A DNA stretch of 64,000 bases from CBDAQD01 sp965275905 (GCA_965275905.1 CBDHYJ010000008.1:32811-96810); one strand, 5' to 3'; positions 16,785 through 25,838 are shown, numbered from the stretch's first letter. Program-made: numbers and translations. Notes: generated by a model not told the origin, from the letters alone.

Positions 16785-17276
16785 ATGCCAAACGACACCG
16801 ATTCACTCTACGACCTGATCCGGCTGGTGCGTCCTCTCTACAAGGTGCTGGAGACAGCCGTGGCGCTGGAGCTTGAGCCGACCGGCGTCGGGGTCCTGCA
16901 GCGCGCGATTCTCGAGCAACTGCTGGACAACGGCGACCTCACCGTGCCGGCGATCGGACGCAACCTGATCCTGCCGCGTCAATTTATCCAGAAGAACGCC
17001 AATGAACTGCATGCGGCTGGGCTCGTAACCAAGCGGGAAAACGCCGCGCACAAGCGCTCGGTCCTGTTTGCACTGACGCCGCGCGGCCGGGAGCTGATCG
17101 GGAGAATCAGGGCGCGCGAGGCGGAAGTCATGGCACCGATTGCTGAAAGGCTCGACGGAGGGGACTTGAAGGCGGCCAAGGCCGTAATGACCGAAATGAT
17201 CCGAAGCTTCGCGGAGCACAACAGGCAGCGTGAGCGCGCCGGACGAAATCAAGGAGATCACGATGAGCACTCTTGA
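16785..17276 (+). CDS. MarR-family transcriptional regulator
   Basis: A 163-residue MarR protein. Winged-helix segments include AIGRNLILPRQFIQKNANELHAAGLV and the wing KRENAAHKRSVLFALTPRGREL, with dimer helices at both ends. The palindrome immediately upstream marks it as autoregulated. Its last codons overlap the start of the GFA gene, so the two form an operon; the aldehyde dehydrogenase operon upstream may also be in its regulon. The inducer is unknown. Confidence 0.85.
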   Translation: MPNDTDSLYDLIRLVRPLYKVLETAVALELEPTGVGVLQRAILEQLLDNGDLTVPAIGRNLILPRQFIQKNANELHAAGLVTKRENAAHKRSVLFALTPRGRELIGRIRAREAEVMAPIAERLDGGDLKAAKAVMTEMIRSFAEHNRQRERAGRNQGDHDEHS

Positions 17277-17676
17277 GGGCGGCTGCCTGTGCGGTGCCGT
17301 TCGTTTCAAGGCGGAAGGCGAGCCGATCATGTCGGGGACCTGCTACTGCCGGCATTGCCAGTATGTTGCCGGAGGCGGTGCCGCCTACGCGGCGCTTTTT
17401 CCGAAGGATGCGGTCACTGTGGTTGAAGGCGAGGTGAGCCAGTACACCGAAACGGTGGAGAGCGGCGCGGAGGTCTATCGCCTGTTCTGTCCAGTCTGCG
17501 GGGTGCATCTGTTCTCCTACAACAGCAGGATGACCGAATTCAGAGCGATCAAGGCCGGGGTTTTCGATGATCCGGCCGCTTTCCGGTCGCAGGTCAGCAT
17601 CTGGACCTCCTCGGCACAGCCCTGGCATGACATTCCGGCCGACGTGCCAGCCTGGGAAAGAAACCCCGAAATGTGA
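17263..17676 (+). CDS. GFA-family (glutathione-dependent formaldehyde-activating/CENP-V-like) protein
   Basis: A 137-residue zinc-binding protein. Cys sets GGCLCGAVRF, SGTCYCRHCQ and LFCPVCGVHLF give the two-zinc core of the GFA/CENP-V fold. Family members bind glutathione adducts of formaldehyde or related aldehydes, though for most the activity is unproven. The ATG at 17263 has AAGGAG and overlaps the end of marR by 14 nt. Placement next to an aldehyde dehydrogenase and a MarR regulator suggests aldehyde detoxification. Confidence 0.8.
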   Translation: MSTLEGGCLCGAVRFKAEGEPIMSGTCYCRHCQYVAGGGAAYAALFPKDAVTVVEGEVSQYTETVESGAEVYRLFCPVCGVHLFSYNSRMTEFRAIKAGVFDDPAAFRSQVSIWTSSAQPWHDIPADVPAWERNPEM

Positions 17677-17959
17677 GGTGGCATCGACACCCGCTTACGG
17701 AATTGATCTGGGTCAAGGATGGGTCGAATTCGCGGGGATACAAGGGGACAATGCGCACAGTGTCCTCGACCGAGGGCCTTACGCATGGACCCGGTCAGGT
17801 GCAATGCCCTGTCAATCGCGCGGATGCCGCCGGCCCAGTTGCCACCCCGCAAGTCGGCCCTCCCGGCCGGAGGCATCCGTCGGGTTCCCGATCGCAGCAT
17901 CGGATCCACGATTTCCGCCAATCAACGCACTCGGACCTGGTTGAATTGCGTCTGCCTGT

Positions 17960-19311
17960 TCAGACAGCGAGCGAATGGCGGGCGGCGCTTGCGCCGAAGT
18001 AACTGTCGAACCAGGAGCAGACGGTGCGGGCGAACGGCCGGCCCCGTGGCGTGATTTCGAGCGTGCCCGAGCCGATACGGACCAGACCGTCGGGATCCGC
18101 CTTCGCGAACCGTTGCGCCTCGGTCCGGATATGGTCCGCCCGCTGGCCGAATCTTGCCTGCAGATCGTCGAACCGAAGTGCGAAGTCGCACATCAGGCGC
18201 TCGATGACGTGGGCCCGCAGGCGGTCTTCGTCCGAAAGCGAGATTCCCTTTACCGCGGCGAAACCGCTCTCGTCGACCAGCCGCCGGTAGGTCGGCATGT
18301 CCGGAGCGTTCTGCACGTAGCCTTGCTGCAGGCGCCCGATCGAGGAAACGCCGAGCCCGATCAGCGTACCGGCGTCGTCGACCGTATAGCCCTGGAAATT
18401 GCGTTTCAGCGTCCCGTCCCGTGCCGCTTTCGCCAGCGTGTCGCCGGGTCGGGCAAAGTGGTCGATGCCGATGGCAACGTACCCGGCGCCGATCAGCCTT
18501 CGGCTCGCGCGGGCCGCCTGAACGTAACGTTCTGTCGGTGTCGGCAGGGCGTCGGCACGGATCATCGTCTGATGGCGCTTCATCCAGGGGACATGGGCGT
18601 ATCCGAACAGGGCGATGCGGTCCGGTTCGAGTTCAAGGACCCGGTCGACGGTCCGCTCGATGCCGCCAACGGACTGGAAGGGCAGGCCGTACATGATGTC
18701 GATATTGATCGACTGAACGCCGCGCGACCGAAGGCCCCTCGATGACCCGCGCTGTCGTTTCAAAGGACTGCTCCCGGTTGATGGCTTTCTGAACACGGGG
18801 GTTGAAGTCCTGAACGCCGATGCTGGCGCGGGTGAGACCTGCTGCGGCGAGGGCGTCGAGCTGGGCGGTCGTGACGCCGCGCGGGTCGATCTCGACGCTG
18901 AATTCCGGTTCGCCATCCATGCCGAATGACCGACGCAGACGGTCATGCAGGGCGGTGATGCTGTCTGGTTCGAGTATGGTCGGCGACCCCCCCGCCCCAG
19001 TGAACGCTGGTCACCCGCGCGCCTGCCGGGAGCGCGTCGCCAACCGACCGGATTTCCGTTCCGAGCGTTTCCAGATAGGCCGCAACCGGAGCGTAGCGGC
19101 GCGTGATCTTGGTGGTGCAGCCGCAAAACCAGCACAGCGTGTCGCAGAACGGGATGTGGACATAGAGCGAAACGGCTTCGGCGCCTGATGTCTCGGCCAG
19201 CCGGTCCCTGTAAAGATCCGGGGAAATGGGTTCGCCGAAGTGCGGCGCCGTCGGGTAACTCGTGTAACGCGGCACCGGCGTGGCATATTTGGAAACCAGG
19301 TTCAGGCTCAT
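17960..19311 (-). pseudogene. hemN: Oxygen-independent coproporphyrinogen III oxidase, with two apparent frameshifts
   Basis: The whole HemN protein can be followed in three frames. The N-terminus (VPRYTSYPTAPHFG) carries the radical-SAM motif CDTLCWFC and the HemN-type CGCTTK. The frame breaks at VHWGGG, resumes with EFSVEIDPRGVT...IGVQDFNPRVQ, breaks again after ARVIEG, then continues with QSINIDIMYGLP to the end. Both shifts are +1: a 7-base C run at 18987-18993 (6 expected) and one extra base at 18733-18734. HemN makes protoporphyrinogen IX without oxygen. The FNR box centred 41 nt upstream of the start fits class II activation. It is either a damaged gene or a consensus error. Confidence 0.82.
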
Positions 19312-19345
19312 TGGGGAACGCTAAATGCGCGGATTTCAGCGATCC

Positions 19346-19359
19346 TTGATCTGGATCAA
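19346..19359. promoter_or_regulatory. FNR box between hemN and fnrL
   Basis: TTGATCTGGATCAA is a perfect match to the FNR consensus TTGAT-N4-ATCAA. Its centre is 41 nt from the hemN start codon, the position for class II activation of a near-leaderless hemN transcript. It is 134 nt from the fnrL start, where a separate TATAAT (19422-19427) provides a -10. Confidence 0.85.
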
Positions 19360-19492
19360 ACCCCTGAAAGGCGCCGTCAATTTGCCGCAATCGGATCGGC
19401 CACCAAGGGGTTGATCTCCGGTATAATATGGTGACAACAGGGTTCCGTTCCGCTTCATTGCCTGAGAACGGGGGCGCGGTCAGAGAGGGGCC

Positions 19493-20242
19493 ATGTCGGC
19501 GAGACGCGAGCTTGTTATCGAAATCGGGCGCTGCAACGCATGCGCCATCCGTCACCAGGCGGTCTGCGGCGCACTCAGTGCAGATGAACTCGCGGCACTG
19601 AACCGGATTGCGCGCCACCGCACCTTTGCGCCCGGACAGGTCATCATGTCCGACGAACAGCCGACCGAGTTCTTCGCCAACGTCATCTCCGGCGTGATCA
19701 AGCTGACCAAGACGCTTTCCGACGGACGCCAGCAGATCGTCGGTCTGCTTTTTCCGCCCGATTTTCTCGGGCGCGCCTATAGTCAGCGCAATCCCTATTT
19801 CGCCGAGGCCGCCAGCACGGTGGAGATCTGCAGTTTTCCACGCGACGGATTCGAGCGACTGCTGACGGAGTTCCCCGGCATGGAGCACCGGCTGTTCGAG
19901 AAGACACTGGACGAGCTGGATGCGGCCCGCGAATGGATGGTGCTGCTCGGCCGCAAGACAGCCCGCGAAAAGGTCGCGAGCTTCCTTCTACTGCTGGCGT
20001 GCCGTTCGCCGGTCACCGGCTGCAGTCATGCATCCGCGCCGGCGGATCCGAGTTTCGAGCTGCCGCTGACGCGCGCGGACATCGCCGACTTTCTGGGACT
20101 GACCATCGAAACCGTGAGCCGTCAGATCACCCGCCTGAAGACTGCGGGAGTCGTTCGGATGGTCGAGAACCGCGTGTTCGTCGTGCCGGATACGGATGCG
20201 CTTGCTGCGATTGCGGGACAGGATCCGCTGCCGCCCCATTGA
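19493..20242 (+). CDS. fnrL: FNR-type oxygen-sensing transcriptional regulator
   Basis: A 249-residue Crp/Fnr regulator. Cysteines C14, C17 and C25 (RCNACAIRHQAVC) plus C113 (VEICSF) supply the four ligands of an oxygen-labile 4Fe-4S cluster. The effector domain is followed by an HTH with the FNR-type recognition helix IETVSRQITRLK near residue 205. AGAGAGGGG precedes the ATG. It should dimerise without oxygen and bind the FNR boxes found at three places around it, controlling hemN, the stress protein and ccoN. FnrL/FnrN of alphaproteobacteria are the closest named proteins. Confidence 0.87.
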   Translation: MSARRELVIEIGRCNACAIRHQAVCGALSADELAALNRIARHRTFAPGQVIMSDEQPTEFFANVISGVIKLTKTLSDGRQQIVGLLFPPDFLGRAYSQRNPYFAEAASTVEICSFPRDGFERLLTEFPGMEHRLFEKTLDELDAAREWMVLLGRKTAREKVASFLLLLACRSPVTGCSHASAPADPSFELPLTRADIADFLGLTIETVSRQITRLKTAGVVRMVENRVFVVPDTDALAAIAGQDPLPPH

Positions 20243-20252
20243 CACAGGTCAA
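20239..20252. promoter_or_regulatory. FNR/FixK-like box upstream of the universal stress protein
   Basis: TTGACACAGGTCAA (TTGAC-N4-GTCAA) is a symmetric variant of the FNR/FixK site and overlaps the last codons of fnrL. Its centre is about 72 nt before the usp start, so a start site near 20287 would place it at -41. Confidence 0.6.
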
Positions 20253-20317
20253 AGCACCGCCACCACCCGTTATGCACCGTATGCCGGAATGAAAATGCCG
20301 AGCATGACGAGGTGCGT

Positions 20318-21160
20318 ATGGCCTACAAGACGATTGTCACCTACTTCACCAGCCCGACACGAGGCGACGCGCTGATCGAAAGCGCGATCTCCGTCGCGCA
20401 ACGGTTCGAGGCCCACGTGATCGGGCTTTACGTTGTGCCGCCCGTTGAGATTTATGTCGCAGCGGAAGTCCCGATAACGGCCGACATCGCCGACGTGCAG
20501 CGACGGCACTACTCGGAAGAGGCGGAACAGATACAGGCGGCTTTCGAAAAGGCGTTCAGCGGTGCGGGTATCTCGTCGGAATGGCGCGTCGTTGACGCCA
20601 CCGGATCCACGGTGCCCGAGACGATCATGGCGCATGCGCGTTGCGCGGACCTGACCATTGCCAGTCAGGACCAGGGTCTCGAGGAATACGGCAGCCGGCA
20701 CAAGGTCGCTGAAGAGATCATGTTTGCCGGTGGCCGGCCGGTTCTCTTCATCCCGACCGCGGGATCCTACACCGGGATAGGCGACCACGTGACCGTCGCG
20801 TGGGACGGGAGCAGAGAAGCCGCGCGCGCCTGTTTCGACGCGCTGCCCTTCCTCAAGAAAGCGAAGGAGGTCAGGCTCCTGAGCGTCAATCCGGATGAGA
20901 CCGCCATGAGCGGCGCGAATCTGCCCGGCAGCGAAATGGCGACCGCGCTCTCGCGACACGACGTCAGGTGCGAAGCCAGCCATACGCAGACGGACGATAT
21001 CTCCGTTGGCGATGAAATCCTGTCGCGGGTCTCGGATCAGGGCAGCGATCTTCTCGTCCTTGGCGGTTTCGGCCACTCGCGTGTCCGCGAACTCGTCTTC
21101 GGCGGGGTCACGCGCCAGATCCTTGCGCAGATGACCGTGCCCGTCCTCATGGCGCACTGA
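20318..21160 (+). CDS. Universal stress protein, tandem UspA domains
   Basis: A 280-residue protein with two UspA-like domains. The first opens YKTIVTYFTSP. The second begins near residue 150 (GDHVTVAWDGSREAARA) and ends with the ATP-loop-type sequence LLVLGGFGHSRVRELVFGGVTRQIL. USPs of this size are usually induced under anaerobic or starvation stress. The ATG at 20318 has GACGAGG at the right distance; a GTG 6 nt earlier is also in frame. An FNR-like box upstream and its place between fnrL and the cbb3 genes indicate low-oxygen control. Confidence 0.83.
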   Translation: MAYKTIVTYFTSPTRGDALIESAISVAQRFEAHVIGLYVVPPVEIYVAAEVPITADIADVQRRHYSEEAEQIQAAFEKAFSGAGISSEWRVVDATGSTVPETIMAHARCADLTIASQDQGLEEYGSRHKVAEEIMFAGGRPVLFIPTAGSYTGIGDHVTVAWDGSREAARACFDALPFLKKAKEVRLLSVNPDETAMSGANLPGSEMATALSRHDVRCEASHTQTDDISVGDEILSRVSDQGSDLLVLGGFGHSRVRELVFGGVTRQILAQMTVPVLMAH

Positions 21161-21178
21161 TATCCGGAGCTTCCTGCG

Positions 21179-21553
21179 ATGGCGATCAAGAAGATCAGAC
21201 TGGAACTGGCTCGCGACCACGACTTTCCGAACGGAAGTCCGGCGCACGGCTACGAGTTCACTGCTCCCGTGGACGCAGACGGTCACATTCTCGCCGAAGA
21301 ATGGCGGGCGAACCGTAACAAATGCCGCGTCAAACGGTTCTGGGGCAACGACCCCGAGGAAGTCGGGCATGTTGTCCGGAAGCCCGGGGGCGCCTGGGCG
21401 TTTCACTATGATATCAATGGTGACGAGGACGATGACGAGACCGGCTACAGGTTTGCCAGCCACAAATTCGAAGCCGGGGAATATGTCTCGATCATGGAGC
21501 ACGACGATGTGCTGAGGACCTTCCGGGTGGTCTCCGTGATCGACCTCGCCTAG
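21179..21553 (+). CDS. Conserved hypothetical protein linked to the microoxic cluster
   Basis: A 124-residue soluble protein, rich in Asp/Glu with an acidic centre (YDINGDEDDDETGYRF). There is no signal peptide or membrane segment. Sequence such as LARDHDFPNGSPAHGYEFTAPVDADG and YVSIMEHDDVLRTFRVVSV suggests a small beta-rich fold. It lies 18 nt after the universal stress gene on the same strand and is probably in the same FNR-controlled operon. I do not recognise a named family. Confidence 0.6.
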   Translation: MAIKKIRLELARDHDFPNGSPAHGYEFTAPVDADGHILAEEWRANRNKCRVKRFWGNDPEEVGHVVRKPGGAWAFHYDINGDEDDDETGYRFASHKFEAGEYVSIMEHDDVLRTFRVVSVIDLA

Positions 21554-21566
21554 GGCTCAGCGGTCG

Positions 21567-22172
21567 TCAGCCGTTCGGCTTGTCAGGATTGCAGGCACCG
21601 CAATCACCGGAACAGTTTCGGGGTTCGGCTTCCCGGTTGCCGGAAAGCCGTCGATCGATCATCCGGTCGGCCAGTTCCCGCATGTCTTCCTGCGACAGCC
21701 GTCTTCGGGCCAGAGGCAGGATCACGCTCTGTTCCCAGACCAGATGGCGCCGGTATCCCTCGAAGAATCCGCGCAGCATGTAGCCGACCATATCGGGATT
21801 GTCCGGGCGGCCGCCTGCCGCCATGACTTCGAGGTGGTCGAGGAGTTCGGTGGCGAAGCTCTCATCGGCAGCATGCTCGAAATTGAGCTGTTGAAGGATG
21901 TCGGCGATACCGTCCTCCGGCAGAGCGCGTGCTGCCAGCATCGGGAAGAGAACATCCTCTTCGTCGCGGTGATGTACGGGCACGTCGAGGCGCAAGGCTC
22001 TGACCATTGAGGCGCAGAGACTGGTGTCGATCTCATCGGGCAAACCGTCTGCGATGGTTTCCAGCTCATCACAAAGCCTGTGGTGGTCGGCATGTTCGTT
22101 GTCGAGAACGTCGATGGGATCCCACCGAAGCGTACTGTCCGACGCTGAGATTTTCACGGTCGCCTGAGCCAT
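21567..22172 (-). CDS. Hemerythrin-domain protein with Cys-rich tail
   Basis: A 201-residue hemerythrin-like protein. The four-helix core carries candidate di-iron ligands in DNEHADHHRLCDEL, VHHRDEEDVLFPML, QLNFEHAADE and the late RRHLVWEQSVILPLA. Such proteins bind oxygen or NO. The C-terminal tail NCSGDCGACNPD adds three closely spaced Cys residues not found in plain hemerythrins. The ATG at 22172 is preferred to a frame 16 codons longer because of a GGGGA ribosome site. It is divergent from ccoN, and the FNR box between them could serve both. Confidence 0.8.
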   Translation of the reverse strand: MAQATVKISASDSTLRWDPIDVLDNEHADHHRLCDELETIADGLPDEIDTSLCASMVRALRLDVPVHHRDEEDVLFPMLAARALPEDGIADILQQLNFEHAADESFATELLDHLEVMAAGGRPDNPDMVGYMLRGFFEGYRRHLVWEQSVILPLARRRLSQEDMRELADRMIDRRLSGNREAEPRNCSGDCGACNPDKPNG

Positions 22173-22292
22173 ATCGATCCCCAGTTTCCTCGCCTCGGTT
22201 GAAACATGCGCATCCGGCAATGCGCGAATCGACGCGCGACGTTTCGCAATTCGGGTGCGGACACAATCCTGTTACAATCGATTCTTGCGTCG

Positions 22293-22306
22293 TTGATCCA
22301 GATCAA
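22293..22306. promoter_or_regulatory. FNR box upstream of ccoN
   Basis: TTGATCCAGATCAA matches TTGAT-N4-ATCAA exactly. It lies 118 nt before the ccoN start and 121 nt before the divergent hemerythrin start. It is the expected control site for a cbb3 oxidase operon. Confidence 0.85.
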
Positions 22307-22423
22307 TGTCTGCGCGAAGGATGGGTGTGAATGTCCAGCAGAACTTGTAATCAAGTACTTGCGGGACCCGTGCGCCAGCACGCGAGCGGGACGGTGAAAT
22401 CTAGAAAATAGGGGTTAAGGCTG

Positions 22424-24028
22424 ATGGCTGTAGCTGCCCAGATGGCGATTCTCGGCGTTGTTTGCCTGTTGGCGTTGCTGCTCGCGGCAAGATCGGACGA
22501 TCCGCTGCTGGCTGCACATGCGTGGCTCATATTTGCGATGGCCGGCGGCGCGCTGATCTACATAGCCAGGACGTTCAAGTTCGGAGAGGCGCAATCGCAA
22601 GACGACGGGAAATATCTGGACGGCGTGGTAAAAGCGGGCGCGATTGCCACGGTTTTCTGGGGTGTCGTCGGGTTTCTCGTAGGGGTTGTCATCGCCCTGC
22701 AACTTGCATTTCCGGTGCTGAATCTGGATCTGCCCTGGACAAGTTTCGGCCGGCTGAGACCCGTGCACACATCGGCGGTTGTCTTTGCGTTCGGCGGCAA
22801 TGCGCTGATCGCGACCAGTTTCTATGTTGTGCAACGTACGTGCGGAGCGAGACTTGCGCTCGGCAATGCGGCCTGGTTCGTCTTCTGGGGCTATCAGGTG
22901 TTTATCGTCCTGGCGGCCAGCGGATACGTGCTCGGGGTTACGCAGAGCAAGGAATACGCTGAACCCGAGTGGTACGTCGACCTCTGGCTGACCATTGTCT
23001 GGGTCGTCTATCTCATGGTGTTCATGGGGACGCTGTTCAAGCGCAAGGAACCCCACATCTACGTCGCCAACTGGTTCTATCTCGCCTTCATCGTGACGAT
23101 CGCGATGCTTCACATCGTCAACAACCTGTCGATTCCGGTGTCGCTGCTCGGTGTGAAGAGCTACTCCCTGTTCGCGGGCGTACAGGACGCCCTGACACAG
23201 TGGTGGTACGGCCACAACGCGGTCGGCTTCTTCCTTACCGCCGGCTTTCTGGGCATGATGTACTACTTCGTGCCGAAGCAGGCCGGCCGCCCGGTCTACT
23301 CGTACCGGCTTTCCATCATCCATTTCTGGTCGCTGATCTTTCTGTATATCTGGGCGGGTCCGCACCATCTGCATTACACGGCGCTGCCCGACTGGGCGCA
23401 AACGCTAGGCATGGTGTTCTCGATCATGCTCTGGATGCCGAGCTGGGGCGGCATGATCAACGGTCTGATGACGCTGTCCGGCGCGTGGGACAAGTTGCGC
23501 ACCGATCCGGTCATCCGTCTCATGGTTCTGGCGATAGCGTTCTATGGCATGTCGACCTTCGAAGGCCCGATGATGTCAATCAAGGCCGTCAATTCGCTGA
23601 GCCACTACACGGACTGGACAATCGGTCACGTGCATTCCGGCGCGCTTGGCTGGGTCGGGATGATCTCGTTCGGCGCGGTGTACTACCTCGTGCCGAAGCT
23701 GTGGCACCGTGACGGCCTGTACAGCCTGCGCCTGGTCAACTGGCACTTCTGGCTGGCGACACTCGGCATCGTGATCTACGCGGCCTCGATGTGGGTCTCG
23801 GGTATCATGCAGGGCCTGATGTGGCGGGCCTACGACTCGCTCGGCTTCCTGCAGTACAGCTTCGCTGAATCCGTCGCCGCCATGCACCCGTTCTACGTCA
23901 TCAGGGCATTCGGCGGACTCCTCTATCTGATCGGCGGATTCGTCATGGCCTACAACATCTATCGCACTGTGCTCGGGCACAAGCGGGCCGAAACGCCGAT
24001 GGGCATTCCTTCACCGGCGCAGGCCTGA
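22424..24028 (+). CDS. ccoN: cbb3-type cytochrome c oxidase subunit I
   Basis: The 534-residue catalytic subunit of the high-affinity cbb3 oxidase, with about 14 membrane helices. Haem and copper ligands are visible in PVHTSAVVFAFGGNAL, TQWWYGHNAVGFFL, WAGPHHLHYTALPDW and DWTIGHVHSGALGWVG. It reduces oxygen at low concentration and contributes to proton motive force. Start and length agree with the family, and an FNR box lies 118 nt upstream. It is the first gene of the ccoNOQP operon. Confidence 0.96.
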   Translation: MAVAAQMAILGVVCLLALLLAARSDDPLLAAHAWLIFAMAGGALIYIARTFKFGEAQSQDDGKYLDGVVKAGAIATVFWGVVGFLVGVVIALQLAFPVLNLDLPWTSFGRLRPVHTSAVVFAFGGNALIATSFYVVQRTCGARLALGNAAWFVFWGYQVFIVLAASGYVLGVTQSKEYAEPEWYVDLWLTIVWVVYLMVFMGTLFKRKEPHIYVANWFYLAFIVTIAMLHIVNNLSIPVSLLGVKSYSLFAGVQDALTQWWYGHNAVGFFLTAGFLGMMYYFVPKQAGRPVYSYRLSIIHFWSLIFLYIWAGPHHLHYTALPDWAQTLGMVFSIMLWMPSWGGMINGLMTLSGAWDKLRTDPVIRLMVLAIAFYGMSTFEGPMMSIKAVNSLSHYTDWTIGHVHSGALGWVGMISFGAVYYLVPKLWHRDGLYSLRLVNWHFWLATLGIVIYAASMWVSGIMQGLMWRAYDSLGFLQYSFAESVAAMHPFYVIRAFGGLLYLIGGFVMAYNIYRTVLGHKRAETPMGIPSPAQA

Positions 24029-24045
24029 GAGCGGGGAACAGAGCA

Positions 24046-24774
24046 ATGAAATTCAGTCACGCCATTGTCGAGAAGAATGCGACCCTGCTCATGGTCTTGA
24101 GCCTGATCGTTGTGTCAATCGGAGGTATCGTCGAGATTGCACCGCTGTTCTATCTTCAGAACACGATCGAGAAGGTGCAAGGCATGCGGCCCTATACGCC
24201 GCTCGAGCTTGTCGGCCGAAACATCTATATCCGGGAAGGCTGCTACACGTGTCATTCCCAGATGATCCGCCCGTTCCGCGACGAGGTCGAGCGCTATGGT
24301 CATTACAGCCTCGCTGCGGAGAGCATGTACGACCATCCGTTCCAGTGGGGCTCTAAACGCACCGGTCCGGATCTCGCTCGCGTCGGTAACCGCTACTCCG
24401 ACGAGTGGCATGTCCAGCATCTGATCAATCCACGCTCGGTGGTGCCGGAGTCGATCATGCCGGGCTATCCGTTTCTCGCGAGGACCGAGATCCGCAAGGA
24501 CGACATCGCCGACCATCTGAAGGCCAACCGCGTGGTCGGGGTGCCCTACACCGACGAAATGATCGCCAGCGCAAGGGCGGATCTGACCGCGCAGGCCAAT
24601 CCGGACGCCGATGGTGTGGACGATCTCGTGAAGCGGTATCCGAAGGCCCAGGTTCGGGACTTCGACGGGGATCCGTCAAAGGTGACCGAGATGGATGCTT
24701 TGGTCGCCTACCTTCAGATGCTGGGCACGCTGGTCGATTTCTCGGCGTATAAGCCTGACGAGAACCTGCGCTAG
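24046..24774 (+). CDS. ccoO: cbb3-type cytochrome c oxidase subunit II (monohaem)
   Basis: A 242-residue membrane-anchored cytochrome c. An N-terminal helix (ATLLMVLSLIVVSIGGIVEIAPLF) is followed by the single haem motif CYTCH in REGCYTCHSQMIRPF, and a Met ligand lies in VPESIMPGYPFL. It passes electrons to CcoN. It starts 17 nt after ccoN with a ribosome site. Confidence 0.95.
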   Translation: MKFSHAIVEKNATLLMVLSLIVVSIGGIVEIAPLFYLQNTIEKVQGMRPYTPLELVGRNIYIREGCYTCHSQMIRPFRDEVERYGHYSLAAESMYDHPFQWGSKRTGPDLARVGNRYSDEWHVQHLINPRSVVPESIMPGYPFLARTEIRKDDIADHLKANRVVGVPYTDEMIASARADLTAQANPDADGVDDLVKRYPKAQVRDFDGDPSKVTEMDALVAYLQMLGTLVDFSAYKPDENLR

Positions 24775-24784
24775 GAGGCGGATG

Positions 24785-24934
24785 ATGGAATACGAAAACT
24801 TACGTCAGCTTGCTGACACATGGGGTCTGGTCTTCCTCGTCGCGGTCTTCGTGTTTGTGGTCGCCGCGACCTTCCGGCCGGGCGCGAAAAAAGTGCATGA
24901 GGAAAATGCGCGCATCCCGCTGAAAGAGGATTGA
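24785..24934 (+). CDS. ccoQ: cbb3-type oxidase small subunit CcoQ
   Basis: A 49-residue protein with a single membrane helix (GLVFLVAVFVFVVAATF) and a charged tail, the usual form of CcoQ/FixQ, which stabilises the oxidase. The ATG at 24785 has AGGAGG six nt upstream; the ATG one codon earlier is too close to it. It lies between ccoO and ccoP. Confidence 0.9.
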   Translation: MEYENLRQLADTWGLVFLVAVFVFVVAATFRPGAKKVHEENARIPLKED

Positions 24935-24937
24935 GTG

Positions 24938-25816
24938 ATGGCCGATAAGGATATTGACCAAATAAGCGGTATCGAGACCACCGGCCATGAGTGGGACGGT
25001 ATCAAGGAACTCAATAACCCGCTGCCGAGATGGTGGCTGTGGACATTCTATGCCACCGTCATCTGGTCGATCGGCTACGTTATTCTGTATCCGGCGATTC
25101 CTCTTGTCACGACTGCAACGAAAGGCCTGCTGGGCTATTCGAGCCGGGCGGAGGTTGCACAGGAAATCGGCGAGGCCAAGGCGGCGCAGTCTGAGACGCT
25201 TGGAAAGATCGAGACCATGGCGCTTGAGGACATCCGCAAGGACGACGACCTGCTGCAGTTCGCGGTGGCCGGCGGACGATCGGCTTTTCGCGTCAACTGC
25301 ATTCAGTGCCACGGCACTGGAGCCGCGGGTGGCAAGGGATATCCGAACCTCAATGATGACGAATGGATTTGGGGCGGTACTCTCGACGCCATCAGACTGA
25401 GCATCGTGCATGGAATTCGGTTTGAGGCCGACGAGGATACCCGCTTTTCCGAGATGCCGGCGTTTGGTAGAGACGAGATCCTGACCAAACAGCAGATCAG
25501 GGACGTAACCGAACACGTGCTCTCGCTCTCCGGCGGTGATCACGATGCCGAGGCTGCCGCACGCGGCGCCGAACCCTATGCCGAGAACTGCGTGGCGTGC
25601 CACGGCGAACGCGGCGAAGGAGACCGGGAGCAGGGTGCGCCTGCACTGAACAACGCAATCTGGCTCTTTGGCGGCGATCGGGATTCGATCATTGAGACGA
25701 TCACAAATTCCAGGAAGGGCGTCATGCCGGCATGGGGACACCGGCTGGATGAGACGACAATCAAGAAACTGACTCTATACGTGCATTCGCTTGGTGGAGG
25801 GGAGGCGGCCGAGTAA
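24938..25816 (+). CDS. ccoP: cbb3-type oxidase subunit III, dihaem cytochrome c
   Basis: A 292-residue dihaem c protein. An N-terminal membrane anchor (WLWTFYATVIWSIGYVILYPA) is followed by a soluble region with two haem motifs, CIQCH (FRVNCIQCHGTGAAGG) and CVACH (YAENCVACHGERGEGD). Met ligands occur near FSEMPAFG and GVMPAWG. It receives electrons from cytochrome c. It lies between ccoQ and ccoG. Confidence 0.95.
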   Translation: MADKDIDQISGIETTGHEWDGIKELNNPLPRWWLWTFYATVIWSIGYVILYPAIPLVTTATKGLLGYSSRAEVAQEIGEAKAAQSETLGKIETMALEDIRKDDDLLQFAVAGGRSAFRVNCIQCHGTGAAGGKGYPNLNDDEWIWGGTLDAIRLSIVHGIRFEADEDTRFSEMPAFGRDEILTKQQIRDVTEHVLSLSGGDHDAEAAARGAEPYAENCVACHGERGEGDREQGAPALNNAIWLFGGDRDSIIETITNSRKGVMPAWGHRLDETTIKKLTLYVHSLGGGEAAE

Positions 25817-25838
25817 CTATCCCCGGCGGAGTGTTCCT

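Noticed and set aside
17677..17959. Possible small genes between the GFA gene and hemN
   Set aside because: Several overlapping frames of about 100 codons exist on both strands but none has a ribosome site or a recognisable sequence; treated as non-coding.
17960..19888. 642-codon minus-strand frame running past hemN into fnrL
   Set aside because: Only its last part is HemN; the front is antisense to fnrL and reads through because of the frameshift, so it is not a fusion protein.
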